Source: CAVTWD01 sp963738325 (lineage in GTDB: Bacteria; Actinomycetota; Acidimicrobiia; Acidimicrobiales; Ilumatobacteraceae). Taken from it: a stretch of DNA of 64,000 bases. A program made the translations under genes and the position numbers. The notes beneath the pieces are model-generated. The model did not search any database and was not told the DNA's origin. It saw only the letters and a list, made by a program, of their open reading frames with translations. The stretch is taken from the NCBI GenBank assembly GCA_963738325.1, contig CAVTWD010000013.1:248001-312000 (forward strand). Direction: 5' to 3'. The stretch's first letter is position 1, and every line of letters begins with the position of its first letter. Positions 1-7,265 of the stretch are shown here, in pieces.

Positions 1-479
1 CCGACGGCATCGAAGGGATTCATGGCGGCGACCAGCCGGAAGCTCGGGGCGGCGCGGACTCGCCCGAGCCGAGGTACGTGCAGCTCGCCCTCGCTCATCA
101 CGGTGATGAGCACGTTGAGGGTCTCCTCGGGGATCCTGTTGATCTCCTCGACGTACAGCAAGGCCCCGTCGCGCAGCGCCTCGATCAGCGGTCCATCTAC
201 GAAGATCTCGGCCGAGTAGCCCTCGGTCAGCACCCGAGCAGGATCGAAGTGGCCGACGAGGCGGGCCGGAGTGAGCTCGGCGTTGCCCTCGACGAAGGCG
301 AGACCGATGCCGAGCTCCTCGGCGATCGCCCGGAGCAGCGTCGACTTCCCCGTTCCCGGAGGCCCTTCGAGCAGCGTGTGGCGCCCGGCGGCGAGGGCGG
401 CCACCACAATCTCGAGCTCGCGTCGCCGGCCGACGACATGGCGACTGAGGCGGTCGAGGAGGTCGGCGTCGACGATCAC
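1..479 (-). CDS. MoxR-family AAA+ ATPase, 3' end beyond window
   Basis: The minus strand reads from a GTG at 479 to the left edge, giving about 159 residues of a MoxR-type AAA+ ATPase. Visible are the Walker A motif GPPGTGKST, an LVGHFDP stretch, the Walker B-like segment LLYVEEINRIPEE and the sensor region VAAMNPFDAVG, in the order expected for MoxR. These ATPases act as chaperones that insert cofactors or metals into partner enzymes, often with a von Willebrand A protein, which would lie outside the window. The start sits 2 bases after the stop of the upstream alcohol dehydrogenase gene, so the two are probably cotranscribed and the ATPase may mature that enzyme. The function is family knowledge; the coupling is inferred from position. 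Confidence 0.88.
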   Translation of the reverse strand, partial: MIVDADLLDRLSRHVVGRRRELEIVVAALAAGRHTLLEGPPGTGKSTLLRAIAEELGIGLAFVEGNAELTPARLVGHFDPARVLTEGYSAEIFVDGPLIEALRDGALLYVEEINRIPEETLNVLITVMSEGELHVPRLGRVRAAPSFRLVAAMNPFDAV

Positions 480-481
480 GC

Positions 482-1629
482 TCAGGGGAGGGCGATCACG
501 CCTCGGATGTTGGTGCCGTCGCGCAAGTCCTGGTAGCCCTCGTTGATCTGGTCGAGGCTGTAGGTCTTCGTGATCAGCTCATCCAGCTTCAACTGCCCGT
601 CGCGATACAAGGCGAGCAGATTCGGGATGTCGCGGCGAGGGTTGAGCGAGCCGAAGATGGTGCCCTTGATCTCCTTGTTCCAAAGCGTCAGGTTGGACAG
701 GTTGACCGCCGCCTGTGTCTGGGTCAGGGGCGCGACACCGGTCACCACGCACGTGCCGCCCTTCCCGGTGAGGCCCATGGCCCTTCCATCAGTTCGCCGT
801 ACATCACCCCCGGGGTCATGATGACGCGGTCCGCCATTTGCCCCCACGTGAGATCGGTGACGAGCGGTGTCGCCTCCTCCATGCTCGCGGTCACGTGCGT
901 GGCGCCGAACTCCATCGCCTTCTCTCGCTTGAACTCGATCGGGTCGACGGCCACGACGTGCTTGGCCCCGGCCATGCGGGCGCCCTGGACCGCATTGATA
1001 CCGATGCCCCCGATCCCGACGACGACCACGGTGTCGCCCGGCTTCGTCCCCGCACGCTCGACGGCGGACCCCCACCCCGTCGCGACGCCGCAGGACACGA
1101 GCGCGACTGCCTCCATCGGCAGTTCGGGTTCGACCTTGATGATCGAGGCCTCCGCCACACACGTCCGTTCGGAGAAGGTGCCGAGCTTGGCGAACAACGT
1201 CAGTTCCCGGTCGCGGACGCGATGGCGTGACGTCCCGTCGGTGATCATCCCCTTCGCGAAGGCGCCGGCGCCGGCGTCGCAGAGGTTCTGGCGCCCGGTT
1301 GAGCAGTAACGGCAGCGACCGCAGGAGGGGATGAAGCTCGCCGAGACGTGGTCCCCCGGCACGACCGAGGTGACGCCCGGGCCGACCGCGGCGACGATGC
1401 CCGCGCCCTCGTGCCCGCCCAGGCACGGGAAGAAGTCGTCCAGGCCCATCGCGGCGAGCGCCTCGGGCGGCGGGACGAGGTCTCCCGTGACGACGTGCTC
1501 GTCGCTGTGACAGAGCCCGGCCACCTTCCACTCGACCAGCACCTCGTTGGCCTTCGGGGGATCGACCTCCATCTCCTCGATCTGCCAGTCCTGCCCCACG
1601 CCGAACAGTACGGCGGCCCTGCTCTTCAC
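482..1629 (-). CDS. NDMA-dependent zinc alcohol dehydrogenase (frameshifted)
   Basis: Zinc-dependent medium-chain alcohol dehydrogenase of the NDMA-dependent, mycofactocin-associated family. The N-terminal 290 codons read in one frame: catalytic zinc motif GLCHSDEH, a GGHEGAG motif, the structural zinc cluster CGRCRYCSTGRQNLC, and the Rossmann motif GIGGIGINAVQGARMAGA. The last 100 codons continue in another frame from about 785 (VVTGVAPLTQTQAAV to the TGA at 482). The pieces abut and both match the intact neighbour at 1639-2751, so a single indel near 775-790 breaks the gene. It carries about ten extra residues (PPPEALAAMGLDDFF) between the catalytic-zinc segment and GGHEGAG compared with that neighbour. 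It lies 9 bases downstream of its paralogue and just upstream of moxR, in one minus-strand operon. Mycofactocin is the expected tightly bound hydride acceptor system. Confidence 0.9.
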
Positions 1630-1638
1630 GCGATCCCC

Positions 1639-2751
1639 CTACTCGTAGACGAGCACGCCCCGGATGTTGTTGCCGTCGCGCATGTCCTTGTACCCCTCGT
1701 TGACCTCATCAAGCGTGTACGTCCTCGTGACCAGCCCGTCGAGGTCTATCTGGCCCTCGCGATACAGGCCGAGCAGCTTGGGGATGTCGTAGCGGGGATT
1801 GCCCGATCCGAAGAGTGACCCGACCACCTGTTTCTCCATCAAGGTCAGGTCGAGCAGGCTCATGGTGACGCTCGTCTCCAAGGCCGGGTGGATGTTCGTG
1901 ACGACGACCCGGCCTCCCTTCGACGCGAGCGCGAGCGCCCCGGCCATCGCCTCGCCGTTGCCGACGCCCATCGTCATGATGACCTTGTTGGCCATCTGCC
2001 CCCAGGTGAGGTCCTGGATCAGGGGCAGGGCGTCGTCCAGGCTGTCGGCAGTATGCGTGGCCCCGAACTGCATGGCCTTCTCGCGCTTGAACTCCAACGG
2101 GTCGATGGCCACGATCCTCTTGGCGCCGGCCAGACGCGCCCCTTGGATCGCGTTGGCCCCGATGCCACCGATGCCAACAACGGCCACCGTCTCCCCCGGC
2201 CTGACCTGCGCGGCGTAGACCGCTGAACCCCACCCGGTGACGACGCCACAGCCGAGTAGGCAGGCCCGGTTGAGGGGGACGTCAGGCTCGATCTTGATGC
2301 AGCTCGCCTCGTTGACCACGGTGTAATGGCTGAACGTGCCGAGGAGGCACATGAGACGGAGATCGCGGCCGCCGGCGTGATGGCGCGACGTCTGGTCCGC
2401 GATCTGCAGGCCGCCGCCCAGGTACATCCCGAGGTCGCAGAGATTCTGGTGACCCGTGGAACAGCTGGGGCAACGTCCGCACGACGGGATGAAGCCGAAG
2501 ACGACATGATCCCCCGGCTGCAGCCACGAGACGCCCGAACCCACTTCCTCGACGACGCCCGCGCCCTCGTGGCCGCCGACCATCGGCAACTCGAAGGGCA
2601 AGTCACCCGTGACGAGGTGCTCGTCGGAATGGCACAGCCCCGACGCCGCCAGCCGTACGAGGACCTCGGACTCCTTCGGAGGGTCGAGTTCGATCTCCTC
2701 GACGCTCCACTCCTTGCCGATCTCCCACAGGATCGCTGCCTTTGTCCTCAC
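1639..2751 (-). CDS. NDMA-dependent zinc alcohol dehydrogenase
   Basis: Intact 370-residue zinc-dependent alcohol dehydrogenase of the NDMA-dependent family, the usual family length. It shows GLCHSDEHLVTGDL (catalytic zinc ligands), GGHEGAGVVEEVG, the structural zinc loop CGRCPSCSTGHQNLC, the nucleotide-binding motif GIGGIGANAIQGA and the family tail DGNNIRGVLVYE. Enzymes of this family keep NAD(H) bound, need an artificial acceptor such as NDMA in vitro, and are thought to use mycofactocin as the in vivo electron acceptor. The start codon lies 90 bases from the divergent mftA, so the two share a promoter region. It is the first gene of a minus-strand operon ending in moxR. The substrate is not evident from sequence; simple primary alcohols are likely. 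Confidence 0.93.
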   Translation of the reverse strand: MRTKAAILWEIGKEWSVEEIELDPPKESEVLVRLAASGLCHSDEHLVTGDLPFELPMVGGHEGAGVVEEVGSGVSWLQPGDHVVFGFIPSCGRCPSCSTGHQNLCDLGMYLGGGLQIADQTSRHHAGGRDLRLMCLLGTFSHYTVVNEASCIKIEPDVPLNRACLLGCGVVTGWGSAVYAAQVRPGETVAVVGIGGIGANAIQGARLAGAKRIVAIDPLEFKREKAMQFGATHTADSLDDALPLIQDLTWGQMANKVIMTMGVGNGEAMAGALALASKGGRVVVTNIHPALETSVTMSLLDLTLMEKQVVGSLFGSGNPRYDIPKLLGLYREGQIDLDGLVTRTYTLDEVNEGYKDMRDGNNIRGVLVYE

Positions 2752-2827
2752 AGAGCCCCCCGAATGCGCGACGTCTCGGTCCGTCGGGACCTTATCGGCC
2801 GGGACATGGGACGGCGCAGCCGACGAC

Positions 2828-2833
2828 TACCAT
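2828..2833 (+). promoter_or_regulatory. Putative -10 box of mftA (TACCAT)
   Basis: TACCAT lies 8 bases before the mftA ATG, which would place the transcription start at or next to the start codon (leaderless mRNA). The same hexamer stands 9 bases before the GTG of the OYE gene at 5299. No convincing -35 hexamer is seen. Confidence 0.35.
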
Positions 2834-2841
2834 GCGGCGAC

Positions 2842-2964
2842 ATGGAGACCGAAGATCTCGCCGCCACGATCGAATCTCGCGACGAGAGCGACGACGAGGC
2901 TGTCGTCGAGGACGAACTCCTGGTCGAGGAGATCTCTATCGATGGCATGTGCGGCGTCTATTGA
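2842..2964 (+). CDS. mftA: Mycofactocin precursor peptide MftA
   Basis: A 40-residue acidic peptide ending in IDGMCGVY, the diagnostic C-terminus of mycofactocin precursors. The last two residues, Val-Tyr, are the part that becomes the redox cofactor: MftC decarboxylates the tyrosine and cross-links it to the valine, and MftE releases the resulting dipeptide derivative. The leader (METEDLAATIESRDESDDEA) is rich in Asp and Glu, as is normal for recognition by MftB. The ATG at 2842 is chosen because it gives the family length and sits 8 bases after a TACCAT box; the reading frame stays open further upstream but without coding character. It is the first gene of the plus-strand mft operon, followed 15 bases later by mftB. 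Confidence 0.96.
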   Translation: METEDLAATIESRDESDDEAVVEDELLVEEISIDGMCGVY

Positions 2965-2979
2965 GGGGCCCCCGGACCC

Positions 2980-3246
2980 TTGAGTGTTCGCCTCGAAGCT
3001 GCGTACCGACTCGATGACCAGGTAGCGCTGCGCCGCGAAGCGTTTGGCGCGCTCTGTTACCACTTCGGCAACCGGCGCCTGACCTTCCTCAAGTCGCGGG
3101 AGATGGTCACGGTCGTCGAAGGGCTCGGCTCGTCGCCCTCGGTCGCCGCGTCGCTTCGAGCCGCAGGTGTGGAGGAGCAGCGATGGCCGGCCTTCGTACG
3201 TGGCCTGACGTCGCTGGAGGCGTCGGAGATCATCCGTGAGCGCTGA
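2980..3246 (+). CDS. mftB: Mycofactocin chaperone MftB
   Basis: An 88-residue protein of the PqqD-like peptide chaperone type that binds the MftA leader and presents it to the radical SAM enzyme MftC. Recognisable MftB features are the N-terminal LEAAYRLDDQVALRREAFG, the central YHFGNRRLTFLKSREMVTVVEGL and a helical tail ending in EASEIIRER. The start is a TTG at 2980, 15 bases after the mftA stop; the next in-frame alternatives would remove conserved sequence. Its 3' end overlaps the mftC start by 11 bases, indicating translational coupling of chaperone and enzyme. Identification rests on position between mftA and mftC plus these motifs. Confidence 0.92.
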   Translation: MSVRLEAAYRLDDQVALRREAFGALCYHFGNRRLTFLKSREMVTVVEGLGSSPSVAASLRAAGVEEQRWPAFVRGLTSLEASEIIRER

Positions 3247-4366
3247 CGGCCTGGTCGAGCGGCTGAAGGGAGGGCTCGACGCGCCGATCTGCCTCACGTG
3301 GGAGCTGACGTACGCCTGCAACCTGGCGTGCGTGCACTGCCTGTCGTCGTCCGGCGCTCGCGACCCGGGTGAGCTCTCGACGGCCGAGGCCAAAACGGTG
3401 ATCGACGAGCTGCACGAACTGCAGGTGTTCTACGTGAACATCGGCGGTGGCGAGCCGATGTTGCGCCGGGACTTCTTCGAGCTGCTCGACCACGCCGTCG
3501 AACGACGAGTGGGCGTGAAGTTCTCGACGAACGGGACCTTTCTTCGCGACACGGAGGCGCGGCGGCTCGCGGGCATGGACTACGTCGATGTGCAGATCTC
3601 GTTGGACGGCCTCGACGAGACGACCAACGACGCCGTGCGGGGCACCGGCTCCTACCGCGCCGCCAGGAGAGCGATGGACGCACTCGGCGCGGCAGGGTTC
3701 GGACCCTTCAAGATCTCGATGGTCGTGACGAGGGCCAACGTGGGCCAGCTGGACGGGTTTCGAGCCCTCGCCGACGCGTACGGCGCGCAGCTTCGCGTCA
3801 CCCGCCTCCGCCCGAGCGGCCGCGGGATGGCTTCCTGGGTCGAGCTCCATCCGACGCTCGATCAGCAGCGCACGTTGTACCGATGGCTGCTCGCTCAGGG
3901 CGAGTCGGTGTTGACCGGGGACTCGTTCTTCCATCTGAACGCGCTGGGTGAACCGCTGCCCGGGCTGAACCTCTGCGGGGCGGGACGGATCGTCTGTCTC
4001 ATCGACCCGGTTGGTGACGTCTACGCCTGCCCTTTCGTGATCCACGAGGAGTTCCGGGCCGGCAACGTTCGTGATCGCGGCGGGTTCGGGGCGGTCTGGC
4101 GGTCGAGCGCGCTGTTTGCAGCGCTGCGCGCCCCTCAATCGCCCGGCGCCTGCGCATCGTGCGGGCAGTACGACGCCTGCCAGGGAGGGTGCATGGCGGC
4201 CAGGTTCTTCACCGGCCTGCCCCTCGACGGGCCCGACCCCGAATGCGTCAAAGGCCACGGCGAGGCCTTGCTCGCTGAGCTCGGATCGGTCATCGCCCCC
4301 CGCCCCGGGACCGACCACTCCTCCCCCGTCGTCTTCCGGCGCCGGGCGGCCGCCGTCGCCGGGTAG
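3236..4366 (+). CDS. mftC: Mycofactocin radical SAM maturase MftC
   Basis: A 376-residue radical SAM/SPASM protein. The SAM-binding [4Fe-4S] cluster motif is Cys28-x3-Cys32-x2-Cys35 (ACNLACVHC), followed by the GGGEPM motif. The C-terminal SPASM region carries further cysteines, in LCGAGRIVC, VYACPFV and CASCGQYDACQGGC, for auxiliary clusters. MftC uses radical chemistry in two steps on the C-terminal Val-Tyr of MftA: oxidative decarboxylation of Tyr, then a carbon-carbon bond to Val. Length and motif order match the family. The GTG start at 3236 overlaps mftB. The gene is intact. Downstream, a gene of opposite orientation and then the plus-strand redox block follow. Confidence 0.96.
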   Translation: MSADGLVERLKGGLDAPICLTWELTYACNLACVHCLSSSGARDPGELSTAEAKTVIDELHELQVFYVNIGGGEPMLRRDFFELLDHAVERRVGVKFSTNGTFLRDTEARRLAGMDYVDVQISLDGLDETTNDAVRGTGSYRAARRAMDALGAAGFGPFKISMVVTRANVGQLDGFRALADAYGAQLRVTRLRPSGRGMASWVELHPTLDQQRTLYRWLLAQGESVLTGDSFFHLNALGEPLPGLNLCGAGRIVCLIDPVGDVYACPFVIHEEFRAGNVRDRGGFGAVWRSSALFAALRAPQSPGACASCGQYDACQGGCMAARFFTGLPLDGPDPECVKGHGEALLAELGSVIAPRPGTDHSSPVVFRRRAAAVAG

Positions 4367-4927
4367 CCAGTAGGGCTCCATCTCGTAGACCGCGTCCGGG
4401 TCGGACAGCTCGTAGGTTCCCCGGCGGACGCGCACCGCTCGCCCGATGAGCACCTCATACCCCAGGGCATCGGCAAGCTTCTTGACTCCCCGCTCGCCTT
4501 CGATCTCGAAGCCGTAGAGATGGAGCAGGATGTGGAGCTCGCGGAGCTGGAGGCGCCCGTGGCGAGAGAGCATGGCGACACAGACTTCGCGGAGCCAAAC
4601 GCCACTCAGCAGTCGCGAGTCGGCGGGGGTCGCCGGGAGTAGGGCCTGGTCGGGGCGGGGTGGGCGGCGAGCCCAACCGGCGGCGACAGGAGGCCAGAGG
4701 CGCTCGTGAATCTCGATCGCGGCGGCGATCAACGGGCGGCGCCGCTGCATCCACGACACTGCTTCCCGGTCGAGCTGGTCGAGCTCGTCGACGATGGCCT
4801 GGCGTTGGCGGTCGACGATCGATCGTTCGATGACAGACATACCGGATGCGCGACGGGCGACGAGGTAGCGATCGTCGTTCCACCAGCGCGGCGAAGGGGG
4901 AAGCGAGCCATCGGGCCGAGCATGCAT
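4290..4927 (-). CDS. Hypothetical protein with possible winged-helix C-terminus
   Basis: Not assigned to a named family. From ATG 4927 the minus strand encodes a coherent protein: an N-terminal segment (SPRWWNDDRYLVARR), a helical, charged stretch (VDRQRQAIVDELDQLDREAV), then a region resembling a small winged-helix domain (LQLRELHILLHLYGFEIEGE, RGVKKLADALGYE, VRVRRGTYEL). The reading frame stays open far into antisense mftC, so the true 3' end is uncertain; 4290 is the first stop in an adjacent frame and would need a frameshift near 4340-4370. The gene sits tail-to-tail with mftC and head-to-head with the OYE gene, interrupting the mycofactocin operon. A DNA- or RNA-binding role is only a guess from the C-terminal pattern. 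A later start at Met30 is possible. Confidence 0.5.
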
Positions 4928-5095
4928 CGGACGCTCCTCAGGTATGGCGAGGCCAGAAGCCGACGGAGACGGCGCCGACGGGCTCAGCGCGAGGCCGACG
5001 CCGATGCTGGCGAGAGGGTGTGACAGAGATCCGGTCTCGCCAGCCGTTGACCGAGCCGCTGCATTCGCCGGCAAGGAGAGTCCTCGTGGAATCCA

Positions 5096-5131
5096 TGGCG
5101 CTGGCGAATCGCCGGCGAATCGCCAGCGCCA
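5096..5131. repeat. Palindromic repeat, double GGCGAATCGCC unit
   Basis: Two head-to-tail copies of GGCGAATCGCC are framed by arms that pair for 12 bp (TGGCGCTGGCGA with TCGCCAGCGCCA). It lies in the intergenic space upstream of the OYE gene at 5299. This is one of about eight related elements in the window, at 9428, 9684, 12736, 13287, 13345, 17436 and 46893. Confidence 0.8.
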
Positions 5132-5283
5132 GGCGTCCGCGCTCCAGAGCGGAGGACGGCGAGGGCCGGGGGGGGAGACCGAGAGCGAGCCCCACAACGA
5201 GACCGAGAGCGAGACGGAGGCCGGCGAGGGAAGACGTGGTTGCCATGCGTGGTCGCGGCACCGAACCCTGCGGCCAGCGTCAG

Positions 5284-5289
5284 TACCAT
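5284..5289 (+). promoter_or_regulatory. Putative -10 box TACCAT before OYE gene
   Basis: TACCAT stands 9 bases before the GTG at 5299, the same box and nearly the same spacing as at mftA. It supports 5299 rather than the upstream ATG at 5245 as start and suggests a leaderless transcript. No -35 element is clear. Confidence 0.3.
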
Positions 5290-5298
5290 CCAGCGGTC

Positions 5299-7203
5299 GT
5301 GGCGCTCCTCGACCCGGTTCAGATCGGTTCACGGGTGGCCCGCAACCGTGTCCTCTTCGGCCCGCATGTGACGAACCTCGGCGACGGCCGGGCTTTCTCC
5401 CGGCGTCACGTCGCCTACTACCGCCGACGAACACAAGGCGGCTGCGGCGTGATCGTCGTGGAGGAGGCGAGCGTCCACGGGAGCGACTGGCCCTACGAGA
5501 GGGCTCCACTCGCCGAGCGGGCCGCGGACGGATGGCACGCGGTCGCCGAGGCGGTACAGGACGGCGGAGCCCTCGTGCTCGCGGCACTCGGCCACGCCGG
5601 GGGTCAGGGGTCCTCTGCCTACAACCAGAGCCCACTGTGGGCGCCGTCACGCGTTCCGGACGTCGTGACTCGCGAGGTCCCGAAGGCGATGGAGCTCGAG
5701 GACATTGCCGCCGTGACCGACGCCTTCGCCTCCTCCGCGAAGCTGGCCGCGGAGGCGGGATGTGACGGGGTGGAGGTCAACGCCGGCCAGCACAGCTTGT
5801 TGCGCCAGTTCCTGTCCGGGCTCACGAACCAGCGGACCGACGAGTACGGAGTCGACCGACTCCGCTTTACGCGAGAGCTGTTGGCGGCGGTACGGCGAGC
5901 CATCGGCTGCGACCGCATCCTCGGACTGCGCCTGAGTTGCGACGAGCTCGCGCCATGGGCCGGCTTCACCCCGGAGCAAGCCCCCGAGACCGCCAAGGCG
6001 CTGACCCATGGCGTCGACTACGTCGTCGTCGTCCGCGGCTCCATCTACTCAGTCGAGAAGACACGACCCGATTTCCACGAGGCATCGGGTTTCAACCTCG
6101 GCGTCTGCGCCGCAGTGCGCGCCGCCATCAGCCCGGAGGTCGCCGTCGTCCTCCAAGGCTCCGTCATAGACCCTGCCATGGCGGCTGAAGCCGTCGACAG
6201 CGGGGTCGCAGATCTCGTGGAGATGACGCGCGCCCTGATCGCCGACCCGGATCTGGTCCGTCGGATGGCCGGCGACATCCCGGGACGGCCCCGACCGTGC
6301 CTTCGCTGCAACCAGAGCTGCCAGGTTCGCGACGTCCGCAACCCCATCGTGACCTGCGTCGGCGAGCCGACGTCAGGACACGAGACCGAAGACCCCGACT
6401 GGTATTCGGCCGCGCCGGAGCGGCGCCGGATCACCATCGTCGGCGCCGGCCCGGCAGGCCTCGAGTGCGGGCGGATCGCGGCCAGCCGGGGCCACGACGT
6501 GCGTATCGTCGAGCGAAGGAATCACCCGGGCGGCCTGGCCGCATTGGCCGGCCCAGGCCTTCCACTCGTCGAATGGCTCGTCGAGGAGTGCGAGCGACTC
6601 GGTGTCGCGATCGACCTGGGGATCGACGTCGATGCCGCGGCGCTCGCCTCCTTGTCCGACGGGGCCGATGCAGTGGTTCTCGCGACGGGGGGCCGACCGG
6701 GCGAGCCGACGTTCGCGGTGGACGAGGGCGCGTTGGTGATCCCCGTGGAGCAACTGGTCGACGGTGCGACGCTGCCCGACGGGCAGATCGCCATCTGGGA
6801 TCCCATCGGCGGCCCGATCGCCGTCGCGGCGGCCGAAATCCTCGGCGGGCGAGCCATCCTCATCACGCCGGATCAAATCGCCGGCAACGAGCTGTCGCGC
6901 ACCGGCGACCTCGCGCCGGCCAACGTGCGGCTGCAACAAGCGGGCGTCCGCCTCGAGCGCCGTTCGATCCTGCGCCGTGTCGGGCCGGGCGAAGTGGAGA
7001 TCGAACAGCGCTTCAGCGGCGAGCGCACGAACCTGGCGGCGGCCGCGCTCGTCGACGCCGGCTATCGCCTACCGGACGACGCCCTCGTCATGTCCTCCGG
7101 CCGCCCGCCGCTGCGAGCGGGGGACTGCGTCGCGCCACGCACGCTTCACGAGGCGATTCTCGAGGGGCGGCGAGCCGCCCTCGCCGCCGAAGAAGGCTGG
7201 TGA
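5299..7203 (+). CDS. Mycofactocin-associated FadH/OYE family oxidoreductase (copy 1)
   Basis: A 634-residue flavoprotein related to 2,4-dienoyl-CoA reductase and trimethylamine dehydrogenase. The N-terminal half is an FMN-binding old-yellow-enzyme barrel (NRVLFGPHVTNLG at its start, SGLTNQRTDEYG in the middle). Next is the [4Fe-4S] motif with cysteines spaced Cys-x2-Cys-x3-Cys-x11-Cys (CLRCNQSCQV and IVTCVGEP). Then comes an FAD/NAD domain starting at ITIVGAGPAGLECGR and ending in LHEAILEGRRAALAA. This matches the mycofactocin-system FadH/OYE type found in mft clusters. FMN, Fe-S and FAD together allow electrons to move between NAD(P)H, a substrate and an acceptor such as ETF. Start GTG 5299 is preferred because it gives family length and a -10 box lies 9 bases upstream; ATG 5245 is the alternative. 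The substrate is unknown. Confidence 0.9.
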   Translation: MALLDPVQIGSRVARNRVLFGPHVTNLGDGRAFSRRHVAYYRRRTQGGCGVIVVEEASVHGSDWPYERAPLAERAADGWHAVAEAVQDGGALVLAALGHAGGQGSSAYNQSPLWAPSRVPDVVTREVPKAMELEDIAAVTDAFASSAKLAAEAGCDGVEVNAGQHSLLRQFLSGLTNQRTDEYGVDRLRFTRELLAAVRRAIGCDRILGLRLSCDELAPWAGFTPEQAPETAKALTHGVDYVVVVRGSIYSVEKTRPDFHEASGFNLGVCAAVRAAISPEVAVVLQGSVIDPAMAAEAVDSGVADLVEMTRALIADPDLVRRMAGDIPGRPRPCLRCNQSCQVRDVRNPIVTCVGEPTSGHETEDPDWYSAAPERRRITIVGAGPAGLECGRIAASRGHDVRIVERRNHPGGLAALAGPGLPLVEWLVEECERLGVAIDLGIDVDAAALASLSDGADAVVLATGGRPGEPTFAVDEGALVIPVEQLVDGATLPDGQIAIWDPIGGPIAVAAAEILGGRAILITPDQIAGNELSRTGDLAPANVRLQQAGVRLERRSILRRVGPGEVEIEQRFSGERTNLAAAALVDAGYRLPDDALVMSSGRPPLRAGDCVAPRTLHEAILEGRRAALAAEEGW

Positions 7204-7252
7204 CCGGCGGCGCGCCCGTTCTCGGCCGGCCTCCGATGTCGTGTCGCACCCG

Positions 7253-7258
7253 TAATGT
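7253..7258 (+). promoter_or_regulatory. Putative -10 box TAATGT before second OYE gene
   Basis: TAATGT is followed after 7 bases by the ATG at 7266, compatible with a leaderless transcript starting at the gene. No matching -35 hexamer is evident. Confidence 0.35.
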
Positions 7259-7265
7259 GAGCTCG

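Noticed and set aside
3230..5650. An 806-codon minus-strand open frame antisense to mftC
   Set aside because: Only the part from 4927 to about 4290 has protein-like composition; the rest is antisense to the clear mftC gene and to the OYE start and is an effect of high GC.
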